Below, one piece after another: positions 1-5,609 of a stretch of 6,002 bases of DNA. The stretch lies in contig CAITUF010000130.1 in assembly GCA_903895475.1 (NCBI GenBank), forward strand, positions 1 through 6,002, written 5' to 3'. The position numbers and the translations under genes were made by a program. The notes under the pieces were generated by a model, which was given only the letters and a program-made list of their open reading frames with translations, made no database searches and was not told where the DNA came from. The stretch is from an uncultured Opitutia bacterium (GTDB lineage Bacteria > Verrucomicrobiota > Verrucomicrobiia > Opitutales > UBA953). Positions within the stretch are counted from its first letter, which is position 1. Each line of letters starts with the position of its first letter.

Positions 1-196
1 CCGCGTTCGTGTGTAGGGGGCGGAGGCGGCCGAAGCTCGTCCAAGGGAGGTCGAAGTTCAGGACTGGGAAGGCCAGTTGGAGGGCGATGAAAACGCCGAC
101 CAGCAACGCCACGGCCCCCCAGATGATGGAGGCCAAGACGAACCAGCGAACAATCCGGTCGTTATAGGTGATGGTGGTGTGGGCTTCGGCTTGCAT
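1..196 (-). CDS. ccoN: cbb3-type cytochrome c oxidase subunit I, CcoN (N-terminal 65 residues, runs off the window)
   Basis: This is the catalytic haem-copper subunit of the high-affinity cbb3 terminal oxidase, which reduces O2 to water in the inner membrane. Only the N-terminus is present. A short polar head with the family-typical ITYNDRIVRWFV (residues 9-20) is followed by a first membrane helix at about 20-43. The signature GRLRPLHTNA comes at 56-65; its His62 matches the conserved low-spin haem b ligand of CcoN proteins. The ATG at 196 is chosen because it gives the usual short head before helix I. No clear Shine-Dalgarno lies in front of it. The gene begins 24 bp after the stop of the CcoS-like gene, so translation is probably coupled. 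Whether it is a plain CcoN or a CcoN-CcoO fusion cannot be told from this part. The identification rests on recognised motifs and is strong. Confidence 0.93.
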   Translation of the reverse strand, partial: MQAEAHTTITYNDRIVRWFVLASIIWGAVALLVGVFIALQLAFPVLNFDLPWTSFGRLRPLHTNA

Positions 197-220
197 GGCG
201 AAATGGGGGAGGAATGGAGT

Positions 221-421
221 TCAGGCGGACGGCGGGAGGTCGTCGTCGAGCGGGCGCAGGGCGTCGCGGTCATGACCATCGGCGCGGCGGCTCAACCAAT
301 CCCAGACGTAGGCACCCAGCGCCAAGAGCGTCAGAAGGGACGAGAAGAAGATGGTGATGGTGAGCGCTTCCAAGGTAATCGACTGACACCTGCAGATTAC
401 CACGCGGCCAGATGCATTCAA
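221..421 (-). CDS. ccoS: CcoS-like small membrane protein, cbb3 oxidase maturation (putative)
   Basis: This 66-residue protein has one strong membrane helix at about residues 20-42, rich in Leu/Ile/Phe and ending in a Tyr-Val-Trp-Asp-Trp segment. A short acidic cytoplasmic tail follows, containing ALRPLDDD (54-61). One N-terminal helix plus an acidic tail with a Pro-Leu-Asp-Asp type element is the layout of CcoS, the maturation protein needed to insert cofactors into cbb3 oxidase. CcoS-type genes next to ccoN are known in other phyla. The start is TTG at 421, supported by AGGAGGG (435-429, minus strand) with 8 nt between AGGAGG and TTG. This gives an N-terminal extension of about 16 residues compared with the usual CcoS. 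An internal TTG at 373 would give a 50-residue form but has only a weak AGGTG ahead of it. CcoQ is the main alternative; it usually lies after ccoN/ccoO, so CcoS is preferred. The assignment rests on layout and context more than on sequence identity. Confidence 0.72.
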   Translation of the reverse strand: MNASGRVVICRCQSITLEALTITIFFSSLLTLLALGAYVWDWLSRRADGHDRDALRPLDDDLPPSA

Positions 422-428
422 AGTGCAT

Positions 429-435
429 CCCTCCT
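429..435 (-). promoter_or_regulatory. Strong Shine-Dalgarno for the CcoS-like gene (decides a TTG start)
   Basis: The minus strand reads AGGAGGG here, with 8 nt between AGGAGG and the TTG at 421. It is the best ribosome-binding site in the window and the main reason for placing the start at a non-ATG codon. An ATG lies 1 nt after AGGAGG, but it is in another frame and too close to be used. Confidence 0.7.
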
Positions 436-474
436 GAGTGCCCTGCGGGGGCTTCAGGATTTTCCTACTTTTGG

Positions 475-527
475 ATATAAGCAGCCGCCTTGAATCATTC
501 TAATGAATAGCCGTCTACGGCATTCAT
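475..527 (-). promoter_or_regulatory. Candidate promoter/operator region of the cco operon: clustered dyads plus a -10-like element
   Basis: The 212-bp gap between the RDD gene and the CcoS-like gene is richer in AT than its flanks. On the minus strand a TTATAT at 480-475 could be a -10 element, but no good -35 is seen at the expected distance. Just upstream lie two dyads: TCATT/AATGA (495-499 and 502-506, 2-nt centre), and ATGAAT plus GCCGT (503-508, 510-514) against ACGGC plus ATTCAT (517-527), with one bulged base. The two overlap and cannot both form as hairpins. cbb3 operons are often controlled by FNR/Crp-type regulators. The first dyad is similar in size to an FNR box but lacks the TTGAT/ATCAA half-sites. 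The assignment as a regulatory region is inferred from position and symmetry. Confidence 0.35.
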
Positions 528-633
528 CCTTGGCATGATTGCCTTAAAGTAATGTGGCTATTGGTGGTCAGGATACCACTGCGTTGCCCATAAGCAAAAC
601 ACCAACCGCGATTAGGAAGCCTGCAAACCCTAT

Positions 634-1254
634 CTACTCCTTGGGCGGGAGGCTATTCTTGCTATCGGTGACGTAAGTCCGTGAGAGCATGTCGTGCCAA
701 CTGCGGCGGTCGTAGCGGAAGAGCGGGACGTGAAAATTAATGATTCCGATGACGATGGTAATCGGATTGTAGAGCGTCACGAAAGCCGCTTTCCAGAACG
801 AGCGCAGCAGGCAGGCCATGAAGGTGGGCGTTTCCTGGGTGGCGTGCGCTACCGTGCGGAGGTTGAAGATGCGCTTCCCTAAGGTCTGCCCGCGCCAGAG
901 CCATTCTTGCAGGAAGAGTCCGAGGAGCATGACGAAGAAACAGACTTCACCTTGGTAGACATGCCAGTCGACATAGGCTTGGACGTCCTCATCAGCGGGG
1001 TGCAGGATGGCGTCCATCAACGTGCTTTGAGCCCGTGAGGATGGCTTGGTCAGGGCCTGCTCATAGAGCTTGAGCAAGCGTTCTTGGTATTGGTCACTCT
1101 TGGTGCGGGCGGCTTGGACTTCGTCCCCAGCGAGATGCCCGGCGATGAAGAGCCCGAGCACGAACAGTGGAATGAAGTCCGCAAGAAAAGCCAAGGACCG
1201 CCACCAAAAGCCAGCCGGTGGAAGGGTGAGGGGTGGCGGCTTGACCTCAGCCAC
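634..1254 (-). CDS. RDD-family integral membrane protein
   Basis: This 206-residue membrane protein of the RDD family (Pfam RDD type) has the three expected parts. The first is a helix at about 16-42 with Arg19 and Asp26, the residues that help give the family its name. The second is at about 103-120, followed by the signature GQTLGKRIFNLR (122-133). The third is a long hydrophobic stretch at about 144-179, followed by RRSWHDMLSRT (183-193) with the family's conserved late Asp188. The function of most RDD proteins is unknown; roles in ion transport have been described for a few, and nothing here points to a substrate. Odd features are a hydrophilic loop of about 57 residues between helices 1 and 2 (43-99) that looks amphipathic and is longer than in minimal RDD proteins, and a short charged C-tail. 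The start is GTG at 1254, which overlaps the folD stop by 8 bp with no visible Shine-Dalgarno, suggesting translational coupling to folD. The next in-frame ATG would remove helix 1, so GTG is preferred. Confidence 0.9.
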   Translation of the reverse strand: MAEVKPPPLTLPPAGFWWRSLAFLADFIPLFVLGLFIAGHLAGDEVQAARTKSDQYQERLLKLYEQALTKPSSRAQSTLMDAILHPADEDVQAYVDWHVYQGEVCFFVMLLGLFLQEWLWRGQTLGKRIFNLRTVAHATQETPTFMACLLRSFWKAAFVTLYNPITIVIGIINFHVPLFRYDRRSWHDMLSRTYVTDSKNSLPPKE

Positions 1255-2119
1255 GGGCTTGAGCGCGTTCGCAGGCGTCGAGGGTGTTCTTCATTAGCAT
1301 AGCCACGGTCATCGGGCCAACCCCGCCTGGGACGGGTGTGATCGCCGCACAGAGTGGGGACACCGTGTCGAAGTCGACGTCACCGACGATGCGGTAACCA
1401 GTCTTTTTAGTGGCGTCGGGCACGCGGTTGATGCCGACGTCGATGACGACCGCGCCGGGTTTAACCATATCGGCGGTGATGAAGCGGGGCTTGCCGATGG
1501 CGGCGACGATGATGTCGGCTTGGCGGACAATGGCCGCGAGGTCCTTAGTGCGGGAGTGGGCGATCGTGACCGTACAGTCGCAACCCTTGGCGAGGAGTAA
1601 GAATGCCGCAGGCTTGCCGACGATGAGCGACCGCCCGACGACGACCGCGTGCTTCCCGGCGGTTTCCACGCCCGAGCGACGGAGGAGTTCGATGACGCCC
1701 GCCGGGGTGCAGGCGGCGAAGGCACCAGGGAGTTCTTGCACGAGTCGACCGATACTCTGGGTGCCGAAGCCATCGACGTCTTTGTCGGGGGACACCCGGT
1801 TGAAGACTTCGGACTCGGGTAAGTGCTTGGGGAGGGGAGCCTGGATAAGGATACCGTGGACCGAGGGGTCGGCATTCAGCTGATCCAGGTGGGCAAAGAG
1901 CTCCTCCTTGGTGACCGTCTCTGGGAAGAGCTGCAGGCTGGCGCGCATGCCAACCTCGGCTGCGGTCTTTTGCTTCTTCGTGACGTAGGACACGGAAGCG
2001 GGGTCGTCACCCACGCGCACAAAGGCAACATGTGGGACGAGCGGGGCGAGTTTGTCCACGCGGGCCTTGACTTCGGCGAGGACTTGCTGGGCGGTGGCGT
2101 TGCCGTCGATGAGGCGCAT
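1247..2119 (-). CDS. folD: Bifunctional methylenetetrahydrofolate dehydrogenase / methenyltetrahydrofolate cyclohydrolase FolD
   Basis: FolD interconverts 5,10-methylene-THF, 5,10-methenyl-THF and 10-formyl-THF with NADP+ in the cytosol. It supplies one-carbon units for purine and formyl-Met synthesis. The protein is 290 residues, normal for the family. SYVTKKQK (44-51) carries Tyr45 and Lys49, matching E. coli Tyr50 and catalytic Lys54. GILIQAPLP (89-97) has the conserved Gln93. SPDKDVDGF (110-118) has Asp116, matching E. coli Asp121. The nucleotide-binding VGRSLIVGKP is at 161-170, and PGAVVIDVGINR (221-232) and ITPVPGGVGPMT (260-271) follow. All catalytic residues are present, so the enzyme should be active. 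ATG 2119 gives the standard MRLIDG-type N-terminus with a modest AGGTG ahead of it. The frame stays open far upstream to about 2611, but that stretch is antisense to the pseudouridine synthase gene and resembles nothing. The downstream RDD gene overlaps the stop and is probably on the same mRNA. Confidence 0.97.
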   Translation of the reverse strand: MRLIDGNATAQQVLAEVKARVDKLAPLVPHVAFVRVGDDPASVSYVTKKQKTAAEVGMRASLQLFPETVTKEELFAHLDQLNADPSVHGILIQAPLPKHLPESEVFNRVSPDKDVDGFGTQSIGRLVQELPGAFAACTPAGVIELLRRSGVETAGKHAVVVGRSLIVGKPAAFLLLAKGCDCTVTIAHSRTKDLAAIVRQADIIVAAIGKPRFITADMVKPGAVVIDVGINRVPDATKKTGYRIVGDVDFDTVSPLCAAITPVPGGVGPMTVAMLMKNTLDACERAQARG

Positions 2120-2240
2120 GGCACCTATTTGGGGGGAGTCGGCGGGGAGGGCGAGAAAAGTTATCGTTTCGCCCCTGCATTGATTGTCTCGCCCTCTGCC
2201 CCCGGAAGGGTCTAGTCGTCTGGGCGTGTCTGAAGGCCCA
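2120..2240. promoter_or_regulatory. Divergent promoter region between folD and the pseudouridine synthase gene, with inverted repeat
   Basis: This 121-bp spacer separates two diverging housekeeping genes and must hold both promoters unless transcription starts inside a gene. I could not assign convincing -35/-10 pairs. It contains a perfect 10-bp inverted repeat, GAGGGCGAGA (2147-2156) and TCTCGCCCTC (2187-2196), with centres 40 bp apart, near four helical turns. A partial competing arm, TTTCGCCC (2167-2174), can also pair with the left arm if one base is bulged. A GAAGG ribosome site (2232-2236) precedes the plus-strand ATG by 4 nt. The repeat could be an operator pair, an mRNA hairpin in either 5' leader, or chance in GC-rich sequence. 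Confidence 0.4.
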
Positions 2241-2945
2241 ATGCGCATCCATAAGTTCCTCGCCCAGGCGGGGCTCTGCTCCCGTCGGGATGCAGAGCGT
2301 CTCGTCGCGGACGGCCAAGTACTGATCAACGGAAAGGTCGCCGCCACCGGGCAACCCGTGGATCCGGCGGTTGACGTTGTGCGTTGCCAAGGCCGTGAGA
2401 TTAAGCCGCTCGGCCGTACGGTCGTGCTAATGATGAACAAGCCGAAGGGCTTCCTTTGCACTAACGATGATTCGCACGGGGGCCATACCGTCTTCGAGAT
2501 GGTGCCACCCGAATACGCCCCGCTCCGCCTCTTCTGTGTGGGTCGTCTCGACAAAGATTCCGAAGGCCTGCTGCTCCTAACCAACGATGGTGCCTTGGCT
2601 AATAAGGTCATGCATCCATCCGGCGGCGTCGTGAAGCGCTACGAAGTGCACCTGAATCGCGACTACGACCCGAAGTTGACGCCTCGTCTGCTTAAAGGCG
2701 CCGTGGAGGAAGGGGAGCGGTTAAAGTTCAAAAAGGTGATCCGTATTCCGGATGCCCCTACTCAGCTGGAGGTCCATTTGGATCAAGGCCGCAAACGGGA
2801 AATCCGCCGCCTCTTCGAAATCTTTGGTTTCCATGTGAAGGTTCTCCGTCGCTTCCAGATTGGTAGTTTGGTCCTGCGCCGGATGCCGTCCGGTGATTGT
2901 CGCCCGCTTTCCCGCAAGGAAATCGATATGATTTTCGAGAATTAG
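2241..2945 (+). CDS. RsuA/RluB/RluE/RluF-family ribosomal RNA pseudouridine synthase
   Basis: This enzyme converts a specific uridine of rRNA to pseudouridine in the cytosol. The 234-residue protein has an N-terminal S4 RNA-binding domain (residues 1 to about 46, starting MRIHKFLAQAGLCSRR) followed by the catalytic domain. The family motif GRLDKDSEGLLLLTNDG (101-117) contains the catalytic Asp104. KRYEV (132-136) holds the conserved Tyr that stacks on the target base. GRKREIRRLFE (183-193) is the conserved basic element near the active site. Length and layout fit RluB/RsuA, but which uridine it modifies cannot be told from motifs alone, so no gene symbol is given. ATG 2241 is chosen because the S4 domain begins right there and GAAGG lies 4 nt upstream. 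An in-frame GTG at 2226 and TTG at 2184 would only add unrelated residues. The gene diverges from folD and may lead a plus-strand operon with the GH16-like pair 63 bp downstream. Confidence 0.94.
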   Translation: MRIHKFLAQAGLCSRRDAERLVADGQVLINGKVAATGQPVDPAVDVVRCQGREIKPLGRTVVLMMNKPKGFLCTNDDSHGGHTVFEMVPPEYAPLRLFCVGRLDKDSEGLLLLTNDGALANKVMHPSGGVVKRYEVHLNRDYDPKLTPRLLKGAVEEGERLKFKKVIRIPDAPTQLEVHLDQGRKREIRRLFEIFGFHVKVLRRFQIGSLVLRRMPSGDCRPLSRKEIDMIFEN

Positions 2946-3008
2946 GCGGTCCAACCCGCTTGCCTTCTCTCGGGGAATGTCTTGTTTAGAGGGGTGCCTG
3001 TTCCCCCC

Positions 3009-3710
3009 ATGCAATACCTGACCTTATTCATAGTTTGCTTCGCGACCACCGTTTGGGCTGCACCCAATGGAGGCATGAAATTGGTTTGGACCGAGAACTT
3101 CGATGGTCCATCAATCGATGAGACTAAATGGAACGTCCACAACCGCAACACGGGTTCCGTCAGCATCAAGGAGGGTAAACTCTACTTGGCCATGTTGCCC
3201 GGCAAGGAGTCCACCTACTGGCAGAGCACCGGTATCAGCACAGCCAATAAGTTCTCGCAGGCCCAGGGGTATTTCGAGGCGTCGATGCGTATGCTGCAGA
3301 CCGCTGGTCGCTCGGGCCGTTTCGAGGTCCGCAATAAGAGCCTCGATGAACCGCCGTCGGCCCGCATCTTCTTTGAGAGCTGGGGTGATGACCATATCTC
3401 ACCGACGACGCAGGTCGCCGACTTCAACGGCATCCGCATGCTGCGCCCGGTTAAGCATGATATTAATTTCGACGGGGGAGCGTCCTACCGGAAGTTCCAA
3501 ACCTACGGCATTCATTGGACGCCCAAGTACTTTGCTTGGTATGTCAACGGGAAGCAGGTCCATCGCCAGGATCTCAAAGCCGCGCCGACCACGCCGATGT
3601 ACCTGGAATTCGTCCACCACACGGCTGAAGGCGGCATCATCAAGGCCTTCCCCGATCCCGCCAATCCGCCCGAGGCCCTGCAGATCGACTGGGTCAAAGT
3701 CTATAAATAA
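3009..3710 (+). CDS. Secreted GH16-fold (laminarinase-like) protein with degenerate active site, paralogue 1
   Basis: This 233-residue protein has a signal peptide (hydrophobic h-region 3-15, probable cleavage after Ala17 or Ala18), then one domain with the GH16 beta-jellyroll pattern. The pattern runs LVWTENFDG (25-33), IDETKWNV (36-43), a KEGKLYL strand (54-60), STGISTANKFSQAQGYFEAS (73-92), KFQTYGIHWTPKYFAWYVNG (162-181) and a C-terminal IDWVKVYK (226-233). GH16 enzymes cleave beta-1,3/1,4-glucans or galactans using an ExDxxE motif. The aligned segment here is ARIFFESWG (118-126), so the nucleophile Glu is Ala118, the Asp is Ile120, and only the acid/base Glu123 remains. Normal retaining hydrolysis is therefore unlikely, and binding of glycan is a possible role (inference). 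ATG 3009 is used. A TTG at 2982, in-frame, has GGGGA 5 nt upstream and would add an Arg before the signal h-region, so the true start may be there. A paralogue follows after 5 bp. Confidence 0.85.
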   Translation: MQYLTLFIVCFATTVWAAPNGGMKLVWTENFDGPSIDETKWNVHNRNTGSVSIKEGKLYLAMLPGKESTYWQSTGISTANKFSQAQGYFEASMRMLQTAGRSGRFEVRNKSLDEPPSARIFFESWGDDHISPTTQVADFNGIRMLRPVKHDINFDGGASYRKFQTYGIHWTPKYFAWYVNGKQVHRQDLKAAPTTPMYLEFVHHTAEGGIIKAFPDPANPPEALQIDWVKVYK

Positions 3711-3715
3711 TCTGT

Positions 3716-4399
3716 ATGAAGTTCTTCCTCGCGCTCTGCTTGACGACGGCTGCCTTGTGCGCCAACCCGCCGTCCTCGGCCATGAAGATGGTGTGGTCCG
3801 ACGAGTTTAAGGAGGCCGCAATCGACGAGACCAAGTGGACGTTTGAGGGCGATAAACAGGTCATCTCCATCAAAGACGGCAAGCTGGTCATCACTTTACG
3901 TGAGCGCCCTGATGGCTGGCAAGGGAGCGGCCTCAGCACGCGCGATAAGTTCACCCAGCAGCAGGGTTATTTCGAGGCTTCCATCCGTTTTTCCGTAACC
4001 AAGGGCCATCATGGTGCCTTTGTCATTCGCAATAAGGCCACCAGCGAACCGCCCGCCGCCGCCTTGCTCTTTGAATGCTTTGGAGATGACCGGCTCATTC
4101 CCTGGGCCAAAATCGGTGACTCCAAGGGCGTGCGTGAGCTCCGCCCGATCAAGACGGACTTGAACAATAAACCGGGCCAAGTTTCGAAAGGATTTAATAC
4201 TTACGGCTTCCTCTGGACGGAGCGGCAATACGCTTGGTACTTTAACGGTAAGCTGGTGCATAAGCTCGATAAGCCCGAGGTGAAGGAGCCGATGCATCTT
4301 TTCCTAGGCCATTGGGTCTCGGATTTTGAACGCAAAGACCTGTTGCCGGCCAAGTTGCCCGATGACGTCGAAGTCGACTGGGTGAAGATCTGGAAGTAG
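3716..4399 (+). CDS. Secreted GH16-fold protein with degenerate active site, paralogue 2
   Basis: This 227-residue protein is a clear paralogue of its upstream neighbour; both share the strings IDETKW, QGYFEAS, RNK..EPP, the GDD element and DWVK near the end. Its signal peptide is MKFFLALCLTTAALCA, with cleavage probably after Ala16. The Cys15 is not in a good lipobox because Leu precedes it, so a lipoprotein is less likely. GH16-fold elements are LVITL (57-61), GSGLSTRDKFTQQQGYFEAS (70-89), FNTYGFLWTERQYAWYFNG (160-178) and VDWVKIWK (220-227). At the place of the ExDxxE motif it has Ala115, Leu117 and Glu120 (AALLFECFG, 115-123): the same two acids are lost as in paralogue 1, and the same Glu is kept. 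The ATG lies 5 bp after the upstream stop and has no Shine-Dalgarno, so translational coupling is likely. Distant alternatives are other concanavalin-A-like families such as 3-keto-disaccharide hydrolases, but the motif order fits GH16 better. Confidence 0.85.
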   Translation: MKFFLALCLTTAALCANPPSSAMKMVWSDEFKEAAIDETKWTFEGDKQVISIKDGKLVITLRERPDGWQGSGLSTRDKFTQQQGYFEASIRFSVTKGHHGAFVIRNKATSEPPAAALLFECFGDDRLIPWAKIGDSKGVRELRPIKTDLNNKPGQVSKGFNTYGFLWTERQYAWYFNGKLVHKLDKPEVKEPMHLFLGHWVSDFERKDLLPAKLPDDVEVDWVKIWK

Positions 4400-4436
4400 C
4401 CTGTCTGGCGTTTTTAGGATTGTTGGCAGGGTAGGG

Positions 4437-5609
4437 ATGGTTGCATCCTGCGGCTTCGCTATGTCCGCTCCTTACGACAAGAATAACCCGTTCCCGGCCC
4501 GCCTCGTCGATCGCCGGCGCCTCAGTGCCGCCTCAAGCCAGAAGGACACCCAGCACTTTTCAGTCTCCTTAGTCGGTAGCGGCCTGACTTATAAATGCGG
4601 TGATTCCCTCGGCGTCTTCCCCGCCAATAACCCACTGACCGTCACGGCCGTGCTGAAAGCCGCTGGCTTCACGGGAGAAGAGCAGGTGACCATTCCCAAA
4701 GACACGGCCCCCATTCCTCTGCAACAGGCCTTATCTAAGCGGCTATCCCTGAACGGACCGACCTACAAGTTTGCGCAGCTCCTGCATGACCGTGCCACGG
4801 ACGCCGGCGAGAAGGCTCGCTTAGCCGCCGCCATCGGTGAGGTCGACCCCGAGAAGAAGAAGGCTTGGATGGAGCAACGTGAATTCCTCGATCTCCTCGA
4901 AGAGTATCCTTCGGCCAAGCTCGGCGCCCAAGAGTTCATCGAGCTCCTCCGCAAGCTCATGCCGCGCCTCTATTCAATTTCTTCGGCGCCGTCGAAGTAT
5001 CCCGACGAGATTCACCTGACGGTCGCCGTGGTGCGTTACGAAACCAATGGTCGTCAGCGTGAGGGCGTCTGCTCGACCTACCTTTCCGAACGGACCCACC
5101 TGAATGAACCTGAGGTCCCGGTGTTCGTTGCCGAGTCGCATTTCGGTCTGCCCGCCGACGATAACATCCCAGTCATTATGGTCGGCCCAGGCACGGGTGT
5201 TGCGCCTTTCCGCAGTTTCGTCATGGACCGCGCCACCCGCGGCGCCAAGGGCAAGAACTGGCTCTTCTTCGGCGACCAGCGCAAGGACAGTGATTTCCTG
5301 TATGCTGACGAATGGGCGGGTTACCTCCAGTCGGGCGTACTCACGCGACTCGACCTAGCCTTCTCCCGCGATCAAGCGGCTAAAATCTACGTTCAGGACC
5401 GGATGCGTGAGAACGCCGCTGAACTCTGGCAGTGGCTTCAGTCGGGGGCCTATTTCTATGTCTGCGGTGACGCCAAGCGCATGGCCAAGGATGTGGATGC
5501 GGCTTTACATGCCATCGTCGCCGAACAGGGCGGGCTGACGCCCGAAGCCGCCGTCGACTGGGTCAAGCAGTTCAAGAAGGACGGGCGCTACCAGCGCGAC
5601 GTTTACTGA
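4437..5609 (+). CDS. CysJ-like sulfite reductase flavoprotein subunit lacking the flavodoxin domain (FAD/NADPH reductase)
   Basis: This 390-residue diflavin-reductase-type protein begins directly with the FAD-binding and connection domains. FAD contacts are RLYSISSAP (177-185) and GVCSTYLSERT (210-220). The NADPH pyrophosphate loop is GPGTGVAPFRSF (250-261). SRDQ (310-313) with the following Lys, Tyr and Gln fits 2'-phosphate recognition. YVCGDAKRMAKDVDAAL (341-357) is the NADPH/Cys-Gly-Asp element, and the C-terminus RYQRDVY is identical to that of E. coli CysJ as I remember it. E. coli CysJ is about 600 residues and starts with an FMN flavodoxin domain, which is absent here with no trace in the 37-bp upstream gap. 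It probably passes electrons from NADPH to a sulfite reductase haemoprotein or a free flavodoxin/ferredoxin; no cysI-like gene is in the window. ATG 4437 has AGGG 5 nt upstream. ATG 4461, eight codons later, fits the conserved start (APYDKNNPF) equally well but has no Shine-Dalgarno. Confidence 0.92.
   Translation: MVASCGFAMSAPYDKNNPFPARLVDRRRLSAASSQKDTQHFSVSLVGSGLTYKCGDSLGVFPANNPLTVTAVLKAAGFTGEEQVTIPKDTAPIPLQQALSKRLSLNGPTYKFAQLLHDRATDAGEKARLAAAIGEVDPEKKKAWMEQREFLDLLEEYPSAKLGAQEFIELLRKLMPRLYSISSAPSKYPDEIHLTVAVVRYETNGRQREGVCSTYLSERTHLNEPEVPVFVAESHFGLPADDNIPVIMVGPGTGVAPFRSFVMDRATRGAKGKNWLFFGDQRKDSDFLYADEWAGYLQSGVLTRLDLAFSRDQAAKIYVQDRMRENAAELWQWLQSGAYFYVCGDAKRMAKDVDAALHAIVAEQGGLTPEAAVDWVKQFKKDGRYQRDVY

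Noticed and set aside
58..279. 73-residue minus-strand open frame overlapping the ccoN start
   Set aside because: It is a shifted-frame reading of ccoN and the CcoS tail with Ser/Pro-rich composition; the ccoN frame carries the GRLRPLHTNA signature instead.
77..493. 138-residue plus-strand open frame across the ccoN/CcoS-like region
   Set aside because: It is antisense to two recognisable oxidase genes and its Gly/Arg-rich composition is that of a shadow frame in GC-rich DNA.
564..579. GTGGT/ACCAC hairpin downstream of the RDD gene as a terminator
   Set aside because: The stem is 5 bp and no T-run follows on the minus strand, so it does not look like an intrinsic terminator.
2120..2611. 164-residue N-terminal extension of folD in the same open frame
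   Set aside because: FolD begins with a standard MRLIDG-type N-terminus at 2119. The extension is antisense to the S4 domain and early catalytic domain of the pseudouridine synthase, and it has low-complexity Arg/Ser/Pro composition with no family likeness.
3103..3810. 235-residue plus-strand open frame across both GH16-like genes
   Set aside because: It is an out-of-frame reading with very high Arg/Ser/Pro content; the other frame has signal peptides and GH16-fold motifs.
4399..4417. Possible terminator after the second GH16-like gene (GCC/GGC then GTTTTT)
   Set aside because: The stem is only 3 bp, too weak for an intrinsic terminator even though a short T-run follows.
3684..5574. Repeated GTCGACTGGGT-like word at the ends of three genes
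   Set aside because: It arises because all three proteins contain an (I/V)DWVK segment with similar codons. In the GH16 pair it is a shared fold element, and in the CysJ-like protein it is coincidence.
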